DNA of 64,000 nt from Acidobacteriota bacterium (GCA_018268715.1 JAFDVZ010000020.1:62001-126000), one strand, 5' to 3'; counted from the first letter of the stretch, positions 1-9,114 are shown. A program made the numbers and translations. Notes: generated from the sequence alone by a model not told the origin.

Positions 1-444
1 CATGGCCTGCCCCCTCGCTCCAAGCACATGGAGGTGCTCACCATCTCCAATCCGCTGGCAATGTGGGGCTTCACGGACCTGAGCGACCCGCGGTGGAAGT
101 TCACCAAGAAATACGTCACGCTTCGCCAGGACCCCAAGGCGACCTCTCCGCAGAAGCTCGGCAGCTTCAACGCGCACACCTTCGGAGCCTATCTGCTCGG
201 CACGGACCTGTTCATTAAGCGCTACGCCGCCGACCCGGCGAAGCATTACCCGGACGGCGGCTGCTCGTTTGAGACGTTCACCAACCCGGACTTTCTCGAG
301 CTCGAGACGGTCGGCCCGCTGCGCACGGTCAAGCAGGGCGAGACCGCGGAGCACGTCGAACACTGGACACTGCACAAGAACGTCAAGATCTCCGGCGTCA
401 CCGACGCCGAACTCGACCGCATCCTGTTGCCGTTACTGAAGTAA
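1..444 (+). CDS. DUF4380-like protein, C-terminal part (5' end outside window)
   Basis: The reading frame is open from the first base of the window, so this is the C-terminal part (about 147 residues visible) of a longer protein. The segment reads like the carbohydrate-mutarotase-type fold of DUF4380-like proteins. Diagnostic stretches are LFIKRYAADP, then YPDGGCSFETFTN, then FLELETVGPL, and an acidic/histidine-rich HVEHW strand near the end. In that fold these correspond to the last beta-strands and the region near the sugar-binding face. The role is unknown; a sugar-binding or epimerase-like enzyme is the family-based guess. The next gene starts 50 bases downstream on the same strand. ATG codons at 28 and 61 lie inside the domain and are unlikely to be real starts. 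Confidence 0.6.
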   Translation, partial: HGLPPRSKHMEVLTISNPLAMWGFTDLSDPRWKFTKKYVTLRQDPKATSPQKLGSFNAHTFGAYLLGTDLFIKRYAADPAKHYPDGGCSFETFTNPDFLELETVGPLRTVKQGETAEHVEHWTLHKNVKISGVTDAELDRILLPLLK

Positions 445-494
445 TCCGAATGGAATCGTGAGCCGCGCTCACGCATCTAAACCAGAGAACCATC

Positions 495-1118
495 ATGTTG
501 GCATCCAGACTGGCAATTTGCACCGTATTCGCCGCCGCGGCGGCGTTTGCGCAATACAAGGCTGATTCCGCCGGAGCGCCGCCGGCCGACCTCCCGGCGC
601 CCTACGCTTCCCTGCTCCAATCGGAGGGCACGAAGGTCACTGGACCCGACGGCGCTCTCGAAATCTGGCTCGTAAAGGCGCTGCCCAAGGGCCCGGCCAG
701 CGGGGAGCAGAACGTCACCTTCGACACCATCCCCCACGGCTCGCTCATCGGCGTCATCCGCTATTCCGGCAAGGGCAAGGACCGCCGCGGACAGCTCATC
801 AAGCCCGGCGTCTACACGCTTCGCTACAGCATGTTCCCCATTAATGGCGACCACCAGGGCGTCGCTCCACAGCGCGACTTCCTGCTCCTGTCGGCCATCG
901 CCGACGACAAGGATCCCGCCTCGAAGCCCGATTTCGCCGCTCTGATGGCGCTCAGCCAGAAGGCGCTCGGCACCCAGCATCCCGGCGTGCTCAGCCTATG
1001 GAAGGCGGACGACATGAACCAGAACCTGACGCAGCAGGGTGAAAGCGACTGGGTTCTGCAACGCAAAATCGGCGACGTGAACCTGGCTATCGTCGTGGCC
1101 GGAACGGCGGCCGCCTGA
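495..1118 (+). CDS. secreted protein of unknown function
   Basis: A 207-residue protein with a clear signal peptide: a short basic start, a hydrophobic stretch and a cleavage-like AFAQ around residue 19. The mature part has no motif I can name with confidence. It contains alternating beta-strand-like segments (residues 45-120) including LIGVIRYSGKGKDRRG and GVYTLRYSMFP, which suggests a beta-sandwich periplasmic protein. It lies 3 bases upstream of the DinB/YfiT gene (stop at 1118, next start 1122), so the two are probably co-transcribed. It may be a lineage-specific exported protein. No function is proposed. Confidence 0.75.
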   Translation: MLASRLAICTVFAAAAAFAQYKADSAGAPPADLPAPYASLLQSEGTKVTGPDGALEIWLVKALPKGPASGEQNVTFDTIPHGSLIGVIRYSGKGKDRRGQLIKPGVYTLRYSMFPINGDHQGVAPQRDFLLLSAIADDKDPASKPDFAALMALSQKALGTQHPGVLSLWKADDMNQNLTQQGESDWVLQRKIGDVNLAIVVAGTAAA

Positions 1119-1121
1119 ACT

Positions 1122-1655
1122 ATGACGCCCGCCATCGATCCCCGTTATCCCATCGGCAAATTTCAGGCGCCGGCCACCATCGGATCCGCCGAACGAGCCG
1201 CCTTCATCGCTGTCATCGAAGCGGCCGCCGGCGAGTATCGCGCCGCCGTGGCCGGACTGACTGACGCCCAACTCGACACGCCCTATCGGGACGGCGGCTG
1301 GACCATCCGCCAGGTGGTTCACCACGTCGCCGACAGCCACATGAACAGCTTCATCCGTTTCAAGCTGGCGCTGACCGAGGACACCCCCACCATCAAGCCG
1401 TACGATGAAGCCGCTTGGGCGAAACTGGCCGATTCGGCCATGCCCGTCGGCGCGTCGCTCGAACTGACCGAGGCGATGCATCAACGCTGGGCGGTCCTGC
1501 TGCGCTCAATGACAGAGGCCGACTACGCGAAGTCGTTCGTGCATCCCGAACACGGCCGCCAGATTCGCCTGGACGTGGCGCTCGCGATCTACGCATGGCA
1601 CTGCGGCCACCACCTGGCGCACATCACGAACCTTAAACAAAGCCGCGGCTGGTGA
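1122..1655 (+). CDS. DinB-superfamily metal-binding protein, YfiT/BstA type
   Basis: 177 residues matching the YfiT/bacillithiol-transferase branch of the DinB four-helix-bundle superfamily. Visible signatures are YPIGKF at the N-terminus, GGWTIRQVVHHVADSHMNSF with the first metal-binding histidines (about residues 55-72), and the C-terminal HCGHHLAHI (about 159-167). The three-histidine metal site is therefore intact. Family members bind a divalent metal and, in Firmicutes, conjugate low-molecular-weight thiols to electrophiles; the thiol used here is unknown. Length fits the family (about 170-180). It follows the secreted-protein gene by 3 bases and is convergent with the next gene, separated by a hairpin. 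Confidence 0.88.
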   Translation: MTPAIDPRYPIGKFQAPATIGSAERAAFIAVIEAAAGEYRAAVAGLTDAQLDTPYRDGGWTIRQVVHHVADSHMNSFIRFKLALTEDTPTIKPYDEAAWAKLADSAMPVGASLELTEAMHQRWAVLLRSMTEADYAKSFVHPEHGRQIRLDVALAIYAWHCGHHLAHITNLKQSRGW

Positions 1656-1662
1656 GAAAACG

Positions 1663-1691
1663 GAGGGCGCAGGGCTCCCACCCGCGCCCTC
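1663..1691. terminator. hairpin between convergent genes
   Basis: GAGGGCGC at 1663-1670 pairs perfectly with GCGCCCTC at 1684-1691 around a 13-base loop. It sits between the stops of the DinB-type gene (1655) and the minus-strand gene ending at 1696, so it could terminate both. There is a short A run (1657-1660) on the left, which gives a U run for the minus-strand transcript. Confidence 0.55.
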
Positions 1692-1695
1692 TAAC

Positions 1696-2271
1696 CTACA
1701 GACCGCTGCGCTTCAAGGCATACTGCACGGCCTCCAGGGGCACCTGGAATTGGGCCATCCCCTGATTCCCCATGAATCCGAGCTCCGCGATGCCCACCTT
1801 GCTCGTGTAGTAAGCGTCGGCGATCATCTTTCGAGCAAACTCGAAGAAGCGCACGCCGGCCGCCATGTCGCCGACCGAGTTCTTGCGGTACGCGATCACA
1901 TCGAGCAAGGCCGTCTGCGCGTCCGCCTTCGACTCGACGAACGCCGTCCCGGCGCGCCCGCGCATGCTGTTGTCCAACCACGCCAGCCCGCCCGTGTAGA
2001 TCGCCGCGATCTCCGCGTTGTGGCTGGCCAGCAGGTCGATATACTCCGGCGCGCCGCCCTCGAGCGACCCCGGAAACGTCAAATCGCAGAGCCGCCGCAA
2101 GGAAGCCCACTCATGAGCGTTGAAGAGCTTCGGCTGATAGGCGCCGCCCGCCTTCACCGCCTCCTCGGCAGAAGCATGATGGACGTGCTGGGCATCGGCC
2201 ACCGTAACGCCGCCCGCCAGCGCGGCCACCGCCACATTGCGCAACATCGTGCGCCGCGATACGTCAGACAT
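1696..2271 (-). CDS. gluconate 2-dehydrogenase subunit 3-like protein
   Basis: 191 residues beginning MSDVSRRTMLRNVAVAALAGG, a twin-arginine-type leader, followed by a helical domain typical of the gluconate 2-dehydrogenase subunit 3 family. Characteristic stretches are the LRRLCDLTFPG segment, GAPEYIDLLAS, and the C-terminal VGIAELGFMGNQG. In known systems this small subunit carries the GMC-type flavoprotein partner across the membrane and helps its maturation or activity. The partner is immediately upstream: the GMC gene stop overlaps this start by 8 bases (ATGTCTGA), so the two are translationally coupled. Likely periplasmic, oxidising a sugar or alcohol. Confidence 0.9.
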   Translation of the reverse strand: MSDVSRRTMLRNVAVAALAGGVTVADAQHVHHASAEEAVKAGGAYQPKLFNAHEWASLRRLCDLTFPGSLEGGAPEYIDLLASHNAEIAAIYTGGLAWLDNSMRGRAGTAFVESKADAQTALLDVIAYRKNSVGDMAAGVRFFEFARKMIADAYYTSKVGIAELGFMGNQGMAQFQVPLEAVQYALKRSGL

Positions 2272-3976
2272 TGCCCTTCCTCATTTCCTCAGCCATATAC
2301 TCGGCGGTGCGCCACGCCAGCGCGCAAATGGTCAGCGTCGGATTCTTGTCCGGATTGCTGACAAACGGCGCCGCGTCGGCCACAAACAGGTTCTTCACGT
2401 CGTGCGACTGGCAGTATTTGTTGAGCGCCGAAGCCTTGGGATCGGCGCCCATCCGCACCGTCCCCAACTCGTGGATGATCATCCCGCCGACAGAGATCTT
2501 CTCCTCGGCCGACCGCGGACTGCGCACCGGACTCCCGCCCATCGTCTCCAGGATCTCGGCGAAGGTGCGCTCCATGTGGTCCACCATCTTCAGTTCATGC
2601 TCGGCCCACTTGAAGTGGAAGCGCAGCACGGGAATCCCATAGCGATCCACCACGTTGGGATCGATCTCGCAGAAGGTGTCGGCATTGGGAATCATCTCGC
2701 CGCGTCCCGAAAGGTGGACGCTGGCGCCGTATTCCTCGCGAATCTGCGCCTTCAGCTTCGCCCCATAGCCCTCATGCTTGGCGCAGGCGCCGTGGAACGA
2801 GCCGACGTTCGGCATCCCAAACCCGCCGCCGATTTCGATGTGATAGCCGCGCGGCATCCCGGCCTCCTTCTGCCGCTCCCACATCCACCACGGCATATAC
2901 ACGTGCATTCCGCCCATGCCGTCGCAATCGTGACGAGGCAGCCCGCGCAACGCCGGGATCGTCGCGTTCATTGCAAAGCCCACCGTGTCGGTCAGATTCC
3001 GGCCCACGTGTCCCGCCGAGTTGCCGATCCCATTCGGATGCCGTGACGACTTCGAATTCAGCAGCAATCGGGCCGTCTCGCAGGCGCCACCCGCCACCAC
3101 CACGGTCCGGCAGCGGATCTGCTGTTCGGCGCGCGTCGCCTTATCGACGTAGGAAACCGCCGTCACCTTGCCCGACCCGTCCGTGATCAACTCGCGCGCC
3201 ATGGCGTTGGAAAACACCTTGACCCTCCCGGTCTTCATCGCCGGCAGAATCTGCACCTGGCTCGAGGAGTAGTTGGAGGCGGTCACGCAGCCGCGTCCGC
3301 ATTCCCCGCAATAGTGGCAGGCCGGCCGCCCGTTCAGCGGCTTGGTGATGACGGCCATGCGATTGGGGATGCACGGGATGTCCAGCTTCTTGCAGGCGCG
3401 CTGCACCAGCACCTCATGCACCCGCGGCGGAGGGGGCGTCTGGAAGACCCCATCGGGGGCGCTGCGGATGCCCTCCTTGGTCCCGGTGACGCCGATAAAG
3501 GCCTCGGCCTTGTCGTAATAGGGCGCGATCTCGTCGTAGGTGATCGGCCAATCCGTGCCGAGTCCATCGCGCGAATACGGCTTGAAGTCGTAATCGGCGA
3601 AGCGGAAGGAAAATCGGCCGTAGTGGTTGGTGCGCCCGCCCAGAATGCGCGACCGGAACCATCGGAACTGGTTGCCCGGCGCCACCGTGTACGGTTCGCC
3701 CTCCAGTTCCCAGCCCCCGAACGAGGCGCCGAAATAGCCAAACGAATAGGGGTTCTTGCCCAGATAGTAATTCCCATCGTCGCCCGCGCCGCGATGCGGA
3801 ACCTGGTACGGCCACATGTGCTCCTTGAAATCGCGGGCCGGATTCAGCATCGGGCCTGCTTCGAGGAGCGCCACGTTGATGCCCATCTTCGTGAGCACCT
3901 GCACCATAGTCCCGCCGCCGGCGCCGGACCCGATGATGACAACGTCATAGACGGGTGCGCTGCGCGTGACTTGCAT
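2264..3976 (-). CDS. GMC family oxidoreductase (FAD-dependent)
   Basis: 570 residues with the GMC architecture. The N-terminal FAD-binding Rossmann motif VVIIGSGAGGG lies at about 12-22. A cysteine-containing insert HYCGECGRGC is near residue 220, as in gluconate 2-dehydrogenase-type flavoproteins. The C-terminal HELGTVRMG, ADAAPFVSNPDKNPTLTI block carries the catalytic histidine/asparagine region. There is no obvious cleaved signal of its own; export together with the Tat-leader partner encoded immediately downstream is likely. With that partner it probably forms a periplasmic dehydrogenase that oxidises sugar or sugar-alcohol hydroxyls and feeds electrons to the respiratory chain. The substrate cannot be read from sequence. 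Nearby Gfo/Idh/MocA and DUF1080 genes suggest 3-keto-sugar chemistry. Confidence 0.9.
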   Translation of the reverse strand: MQVTRSAPVYDVVIIGSGAGGGTMVQVLTKMGINVALLEAGPMLNPARDFKEHMWPYQVPHRGAGDDGNYYLGKNPYSFGYFGASFGGWELEGEPYTVAPGNQFRWFRSRILGGRTNHYGRFSFRFADYDFKPYSRDGLGTDWPITYDEIAPYYDKAEAFIGVTGTKEGIRSAPDGVFQTPPPPRVHEVLVQRACKKLDIPCIPNRMAVITKPLNGRPACHYCGECGRGCVTASNYSSSQVQILPAMKTGRVKVFSNAMARELITDGSGKVTAVSYVDKATRAEQQIRCRTVVVAGGACETARLLLNSKSSRHPNGIGNSAGHVGRNLTDTVGFAMNATIPALRGLPRHDCDGMGGMHVYMPWWMWERQKEAGMPRGYHIEIGGGFGMPNVGSFHGACAKHEGYGAKLKAQIREEYGASVHLSGRGEMIPNADTFCEIDPNVVDRYGIPVLRFHFKWAEHELKMVDHMERTFAEILETMGGSPVRSPRSAEEKISVGGMIIHELGTVRMGADPKASALNKYCQSHDVKNLFVADAAPFVSNPDKNPTLTICALAWRTAEYMAEEMRKGNV

Positions 3977-4017
3977 ATGTTCCGTAATTATAGGACGCCG
4001 GACCGCCGTGCTACATT

Positions 4018-4611
4018 TTGAATGTGCGCTGGACCCTAAGCGTCACCGTTTTCGCGCTGGCGCTAGCGGCCGTGGGCCAGGACGAGGCCCCGCTAGCCCG
4101 CTTCGGAACCACGGTGGTCGTCCCTACCGGCCTCCAAGGCCGCATCTACCACATCCGCCACTGGACCAAGACGCTGCCTGACTTCCGAAAGCTGCGTCCA
4201 GTGGGCGTCATCTATGCGCCCGCGCTCGACATCCCGTCGCAGGACTTCGACCGCGGCTTCCCCGGCGTCACCAAGCGCTTCGAGTGGTTCGCCATCGATT
4301 ACCGCGGTCGGTTCTGGGTGGAGAAGCCCGGCGTCTACACCTTTGCGCTACTGTCGGACGACGGCTCGAAACTGTACATCGATGGCGAAGAGCGCATCGA
4401 CAACGACGGCTGGCACCTGCCCGAAGAGAAGCGCGTCGAAGTGGAACTGAAGCCGGGCATCCATCGCATCCGCGTGTCGTATTTCCAGGGCCCCAAGTTC
4501 CAGGTGGCTCTGGTGCTAAAGGTAGCGGGCCCCGGCGAACAACTCCGCGTATTCAGCACCGACGAATTCAAGCCTCCGCCGAATCCTGAGAACTGGTCCG
4601 ACGAACCCTGA
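4018..4611 (+). CDS. secreted PA14-domain protein
   Basis: 197 residues with a hydrophobic leader (cleavage near AAVGQD, residue 21) followed by a single PA14-type beta-barrel. The segment FAIDYRGRFWVEKPGVYTF, then LLSDDGSKLYIDGE and DNDGWH, is the hallmark of this carbohydrate-binding domain. The Asp-Asp-Gly-Ser turn is the usual calcium/sugar-binding loop. The start chosen is TTG at 4018; GTG at 4024 is an equally possible start that leaves the signal intact. It is divergent from the GMC gene across a 41-base gap, so the two promoters overlap. Likely binds extracellular glycans; no catalytic domain is present. Confidence 0.8.
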   Translation: MNVRWTLSVTVFALALAAVGQDEAPLARFGTTVVVPTGLQGRIYHIRHWTKTLPDFRKLRPVGVIYAPALDIPSQDFDRGFPGVTKRFEWFAIDYRGRFWVEKPGVYTFALLSDDGSKLYIDGEERIDNDGWHLPEEKRVEVELKPGIHRIRVSYFQGPKFQVALVLKVAGPGEQLRVFSTDEFKPPPNPENWSDEP

Positions 4612-4625
4612 CCTCGGCGCGGACC

Positions 4626-5549
4626 TCAGTTCCGCGCGATCCGGATTCCCCGCCGGCCCATCTCTGCTGGAATCGTCGAAACTTCAAAAGTCACCGGGCG
4701 ACGCCGGCCGGCGGAGTCCGCCAGATTAGCCTTCAGTGTCCCGGTCATCCCCGAGGTCCCCTGCACGATGCGCAGGACGGCGTCCGAATTCAACTGGTCG
4801 TAGCGGAACGGAAGCCCGGAGATCCATTCGAGTTCGCCCGGGTCGGTGGTGAGTTCCGCGAGGTTCGGAAGCGGCGCGCCGGAAACCACCTGCGCCGAGA
4901 CGCCGACCGGTCCCCGCGCCAGCGTCAATAGCAGACAGTTCACGTAGCTGCCCTCCCCATCCGGCTCCGATACACGCCATCCCGGTGGCGACGAACTGCA
5001 GATGACGGGCAAAACCGCCTGAGTCTGACGGTTATGAACGAAGATCCGGCCTCCGGGACGCATCGCCCGCCACGCTGTCACGGCCCAATCCGGCTGGAGG
5101 AACGGCGTCATGGCGCCGTCGACGATCAGCGCCCCGCAGTCTTTCACGCCGGCTTCAAAGACCGAGGGATGCCCCTCAAACACCAGCACATCGTGCCCGG
5201 CGTACCCCAAACCGATCAGGCCACCCAGAAATGGGATCGCCTTCGCCTTGTCCATGGTGAAAGCGTCGATGGCGGTATAACCGATGAAGGCGATCTTGAG
5301 CGGCTCCTCGGAGGGCAACAGAGCCTTCACACGCGCCAAATGCTCCTCGGGAACGGCGCCCTTCTGCGGAATCGAAACGAAGCCAACCATGCGTCCCGGC
5401 GTCACGATGGCGATCGAGCGCTGCGCGGCAGCCTCCCGCCGGGCTCGGGTGAATAACGCTTCCGGGTCGGCGACCGGATCCACCTCCGGCATGCGTGGCG
5501 CGAACGGGTCGGGGTTCGCACTCCCGTTGAGTCTGTCGAAGAATCCCAT
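4626..5549 (-). CDS. protein of unknown function at end of sensor operon
   Basis: About 307 residues. ATG at 5549 was chosen because GGAG lies 5 bases upstream on the minus strand; a GTG at 5561 is an in-frame alternative. The middle looks like a Rossmann-type alpha/beta fold: LKIAFIGYTAIDAF, then HDVLVFEGHPSVFEAG, then GALIVDGAMTPFLQPDW, then MRPGGRIFVHN, which resembles the strand order of class I methyltransferases. A clear SAM-binding glycine motif is missing, however. The last third is beta-rich. There is no signal peptide, so it is probably cytoplasmic. It lies 50 bases downstream of the FecR/barrel gene in the same direction and may belong to that operon. Function unknown. Confidence 0.7.
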   Translation of the reverse strand: MGFFDRLNGSANPDPFAPRMPEVDPVADPEALFTRARREAAAQRSIAIVTPGRMVGFVSIPQKGAVPEEHLARVKALLPSEEPLKIAFIGYTAIDAFTMDKAKAIPFLGGLIGLGYAGHDVLVFEGHPSVFEAGVKDCGALIVDGAMTPFLQPDWAVTAWRAMRPGGRIFVHNRQTQAVLPVICSSSPPGWRVSEPDGEGSYVNCLLLTLARGPVGVSAQVVSGAPLPNLAELTTDPGELEWISGLPFRYDQLNSDAVLRIVQGTSGMTGTLKANLADSAGRRRPVTFEVSTIPAEMGRRGIRIARN

Positions 5550-5599
5550 AGGTCTCCGCACGCTTTATCGGCAGGCAGCGGAGGAAACATGAGCGGGCG

Positions 5600-7648
5600 T
5601 TACTCGCGGCGGCGCAGTGTGTACCGGAGCACAACCGCATGAAGTCCACCGGTGACGCCGTAGTCGGTGGAGAACAGATATTGTGCGGTCAGGTTCGGGG
5701 TAACCCGCCATCCGGCGCCAAAATCCGAGAATCGTCCGCCGTGGGGGTACAGCATCGAGGAAAACGGAGTCCGGTAGTCGCGCAGCGCGACGAAATTCGG
5801 ACTCAATGTGGAGGTCGCCCCGCGCCAGGTCCGCGCGATCGCCAGGAACGCGCCTTCGACGAAGAACCGGCGCGTCAGGTCACGTTCGAGCGCCACGTGG
5901 GCCGACGCCTCGCGATCGGTGGCGATCGTCTGCTCGACGCGCGCCGAAGACGTCGTCTGGGACCGCGCCACGCCGAGGTCCAGGCTCAATACGGTGCGGC
6001 GGCCCAACAGATACGCGGCGCCCACCGTCAGGCTGGACCGGTCGATGGCGATGCGCCGTTGCAGCGATGCGCCCATTGCTCCAATCAGCGACTCCCCAAG
6101 TCCGTCGTGCGTGAATGCCCCGCTCACCCCGTACAACAATCGTTGTGTCAGCGCGCCGCGAATTCGGAAGGACGCCTCGTTCGAAGTCCCGGTCGCGGTC
6201 TCGGAGCCAGCCGACTGCGAGTTGCCCGCATAAATCCAGCCGTGGCGGTAGACCACACCAATCTGGTGGCGGCCCCCGAAGTCGTGCGAGTAGCCGGCCG
6301 AAAGGCGCGTCTGGTTCACGGTCGTGGCGCCCGCCGAGCCGTCGTCTCCGCTGCCGGAGAACCGCTCAACCCCGAAACCCGCGCTGTCGTTGGCGGACAC
6401 CCTTGCCGCGAGCACGCCCGAACCGGTAAAAAACTGCGCCGTCGAGTCCGAAAGAGCCAGATTCGGCCCAGTCGCGCTACCTCCGATGCGATAGGAGGTG
6501 ATGCCGCCGCCGGCCACCCAACGGCCTCCGGCCGGCGCAAACAGCGTTGCCTGCGGCGCCAGGCTGAACGTGGACAAGGCGGGCGTGGCATTCGCGCCAG
6601 AGCTCTTCTGGCCTCCATTCCAGACCGGCATCAGGAGAAACCGGCCGTCCGCGGCGTCAAAGCGGGTCGCCAGGGCAGGGTTGTCAAAAGCGTCGCTAAA
6701 ACGGTCAGAATGGGCCACATATCGCGACGAAAACGGCAAATATCCGACTCCGGCGAGCGTCCCCAGATACCGATCGTAGGTGCTCACCAAGGCCTGCCCG
6801 CCACCACCAATCATGCCGTCGCCGTCCGGCTGCCGCCACGGATTCTCGGTGTGAGCCTGCATCCCGTCCATTCCGCCGGCGTGTTGATCCGGAGACGGTT
6901 GCAGCGGTACACCCTCGATTCCCGGCTTCTGCGACGGCGCAGAGGGGCTCGGATCGTGCGCCGAGGGCGAGGAGGGCGCCGGGTCGCGCCGGTCGCGGTC
7001 CTGGGAGTTCGCCTGCCGCGCAATGGGGGGACCGCCGGATAGCGAATAGATACGCAGTTCGTCACCCTGCCGCACCAGGACGCCGTGGCCGCCCTCCACC
7101 AGAACGCTGCGCGATGGATCGCTGCGGCTGGACACCTGAACGGCGCCCTCGTAGACGTCCACGGTGGTCTCGCCCGTGTCCCCGACCGCCACGGAGAACT
7201 CCGTCCCCCGCACCGCAATGGACGCGGTGGGGCTGTTCATGCGGTAGGGATTCGGCCTGCCGGCGAAGTGGTTGATCTTCACCCGCACCATGCCGACGGT
7301 AATCTCAAACAGCTCGCGCAACGACTCGGCGGCGTGGAAGTCCTTGATCCACAGCAGCGTTCCCGGCTGCACCACCACCACGCTGCCGTCGCTGATGTCG
7401 ATGACGACGCGCCCGCCGCCTCGCGTATCGATGCGATCGGCGAAGTTGAGCGCATAGCCGCTGGTGAGCGCAAATGCGGGCCCACCGGCGGCCGGAGCGA
7501 GCAGCACAGTGCCGCTGACGCTCGCCGCGCGAGCCACCAGCGGCTGGGCGTGCGACGCCGGGCACAGCAGTAGAGCGGTGATCAGCGCGCCCATCGGGAT
7601 GGCGAGGCTCGCGGCTTTCATGCGTTCGCGCGGAGGTATCTCATTCAT
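5600..7648 (-). CDS. FecR-domain protein with C-terminal outer-membrane beta-barrel
   Basis: 682 residues. A signal peptide lies at about 10-35 (ATG at 7621 is an alternative start immediately before it). A FecR domain follows at about 60-200, with VVVVQPGTLLWIKDF, the LFEITVGMVRVKI strand and ASIAVRGTEFSVAVGDTGETTVDVYEGAV. A Pro/Ser-rich linker spans about 205-280, and then comes a long region of alternating amphipathic strands ending HAVVLRYTLRRRE, which looks like an outer-membrane barrel. FecR domains normally relay periplasmic signals to a sigma factor. Here the neighbour is a kinase/NtrC pair and no anti-sigma region is seen. Its ATG overlaps the regulator's stop (ATGAATGA, 8 bases), so the two are translationally coupled. 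Confidence 0.82.
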   Translation of the reverse strand: MNEIPPRERMKAASLAIPMGALITALLLCPASHAQPLVARAASVSGTVLLAPAAGGPAFALTSGYALNFADRIDTRGGGRVVIDISDGSVVVVQPGTLLWIKDFHAAESLRELFEITVGMVRVKINHFAGRPNPYRMNSPTASIAVRGTEFSVAVGDTGETTVDVYEGAVQVSSRSDPSRSVLVEGGHGVLVRQGDELRIYSLSGGPPIARQANSQDRDRRDPAPSSPSAHDPSPSAPSQKPGIEGVPLQPSPDQHAGGMDGMQAHTENPWRQPDGDGMIGGGGQALVSTYDRYLGTLAGVGYLPFSSRYVAHSDRFSDAFDNPALATRFDAADGRFLLMPVWNGGQKSSGANATPALSTFSLAPQATLFAPAGGRWVAGGGITSYRIGGSATGPNLALSDSTAQFFTGSGVLAARVSANDSAGFGVERFSGSGDDGSAGATTVNQTRLSAGYSHDFGGRHQIGVVYRHGWIYAGNSQSAGSETATGTSNEASFRIRGALTQRLLYGVSGAFTHDGLGESLIGAMGASLQRRIAIDRSSLTVGAAYLLGRRTVLSLDLGVARSQTTSSARVEQTIATDREASAHVALERDLTRRFFVEGAFLAIARTWRGATSTLSPNFVALRDYRTPFSSMLYPHGGRFSDFGAGWRVTPNLTAQYLFSTDYGVTGGLHAVVLRYTLRRRE

Positions 7649-9080
7649 CGACGGAATCCGGCGCGTTTACGTTGCACTCGGCGTCCTCGTCCTCGGCCGC
7701 ATCGTCCGCGAAGCCGCCCTGCAGCTTATACCGGGCGATCAGGCGTTGGACGGTCCGCCGGTCAAGACTCAAGATCGCGGCCGCGCGGCGACGGTTCCAC
7801 CCCGTCTCCTCGAGGATCAATTCGAGGTACCGGCGCTGCAATTCCTCCATGGGAGGGCGATCGGCGATCAGCCGCTGGACGGCGGGGCCACCCGCCGCGC
7901 CGGGCGTGCTCGCCGCGATGTCCGGCGGCAGGCAATCGAGCGTGATCAGGCCGTTGGACGACAGCACCACGGCGCGGCGCAGCGCGTTCTCGAGTTCACG
8001 TACGTTGCCGGGATAGCCGTACGAGTAGAGCGCGGCCTGCGCCTCCCGGCTCAGGTGGACCGGCCCGCCCCCCTCGGCGAACCGCTGGACAAAGTGGGCC
8101 GTCAGCAGCGGCACATCGCCGACGCGCGCCCGCAACGGCGGAAGGTCGATGCTCAGTACGGTCAGGCGGTAGTACAAGTCGGCGCGAAACGCTCCCGATT
8201 CCACCAGCTGTTTCAGCGGCGCGTTGCTCGCGCCGATCACCCGGACGTTTACCCGGCGGGTCTGCGTGGATCCGACGCGGCGCACTTCGCCGCTTTGCAG
8301 CACGCGAAGCAGGCTTGCCTGGAAGGCAGGACTCGTGGACGCCAGTTCGTCGAGAAACAGCGTTCCGCCCTCGGCGGCCTCAAACAGGCCCGCGCGATCG
8401 GCGGCCGCGCCAGTGAAAGCGCCCCGCATGTGGCCGAACAGCTCGGCCTCCAACAGCGTTTCGGTCAGCCCCGAGCAGTTCACCGACAGAAAGGGCCTCG
8501 ACGAACGGCGGCTGTAGGAATGAATGGATCGCGCCACCACCTCCTTGCCGGTCCCGGACTCGCCGGTGATCAGCACGGTCGCGTCGCTCCGCGCGGCCTG
8601 CGCCACCAGCTTGTACACCATCAGCATCGGGGCGCTGCGGCCGATGAGCCCGGAGGATTCGAGCGACGCCTCGGCGCCCGCGCTCTGCTGCGCGTCGTCG
8701 GCTTCGCGCCGGGCAGCCAGAAACCGGCGCAGCAGCGCCACGACGTCGGCGATCTCGAACGGTTTCGCGATGAAGTCGCTGGCCCCGCGCGCCACCGCCT
8801 CCACCGCGGCGTCGAGCGAGCCTTGCGCGGTCATGAGAATCACTGGGATCGAAGCGTCGGTTTCACGCAGCCGCTCCACCAGTTCAAGCCCCGTGCCGTC
8901 CGGCATGTAGACGTCGCTCAACACGGCGTCGAAGCGCGCCGCCCGCGCCGCCTCCGCCGCCTCATTGCCGGTGCGCGCGCACGTAACCCGGAACCCGTTC
9001 AGGGCTAACCCGGTTTCGAGCATGAGCCGGATGGAACGCTCATCATCGGCTACCAGAATGTGCGGCTGCGCTGCGGACAT
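7641..9080 (-). CDS. NtrC-family sigma-54-dependent response regulator
   Basis: 479 residues in three modules. The receiver domain (about 5-120) has Asp56 in LSDVYMP as the phospho-acceptor and Lys in FIAKPF. The AAA+ sigma-54 interaction domain (about 145-385) has Walker A GESGTGKE, the sigma-54 loop GAFTGA and Walker B GGTLFLDEL. The C-terminal Fis-type helix-turn-helix is NRRRAAAILSLDRRTVQRLI. All key residues for activating RNA polymerase-sigma54 are present. It is 34 bases downstream of the CHASE2 histidine kinase, its obvious partner, and overlaps the FecR/barrel gene. Target promoters cannot be identified; I saw no convincing -24/-12 element in the short upstream gap. Confidence 0.95.
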   Translation of the reverse strand: MSAAQPHILVADDERSIRLMLETGLALNGFRVTCARTGNEAAEAARAARFDAVLSDVYMPDGTGLELVERLRETDASIPVILMTAQGSLDAAVEAVARGASDFIAKPFEIADVVALLRRFLAARREADDAQQSAGAEASLESSGLIGRSAPMLMVYKLVAQAARSDATVLITGESGTGKEVVARSIHSYSRRSSRPFLSVNCSGLTETLLEAELFGHMRGAFTGAAADRAGLFEAAEGGTLFLDELASTSPAFQASLLRVLQSGEVRRVGSTQTRRVNVRVIGASNAPLKQLVESGAFRADLYYRLTVLSIDLPPLRARVGDVPLLTAHFVQRFAEGGGPVHLSREAQAALYSYGYPGNVRELENALRRAVVLSSNGLITLDCLPPDIAASTPGAAGGPAVQRLIADRPPMEELQRRYLELILEETGWNRRRAAAILSLDRRTVQRLIARYKLQGGFADDAAEDEDAECNVNAPDSVDE

Positions 9081-9114
9081 GGATCTCGACGAGGATCGTT
9101 GGGCCGGACTGTTC

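Noticed and set aside
7464-9008. Open frame of 514 codons on the plus strand
   Set aside because: It lies antisense to the clear NtrC-type regulator and the start of the FecR gene; its composition (Arg/Gln/His-rich) is typical of a shadow frame in GC-rich DNA.
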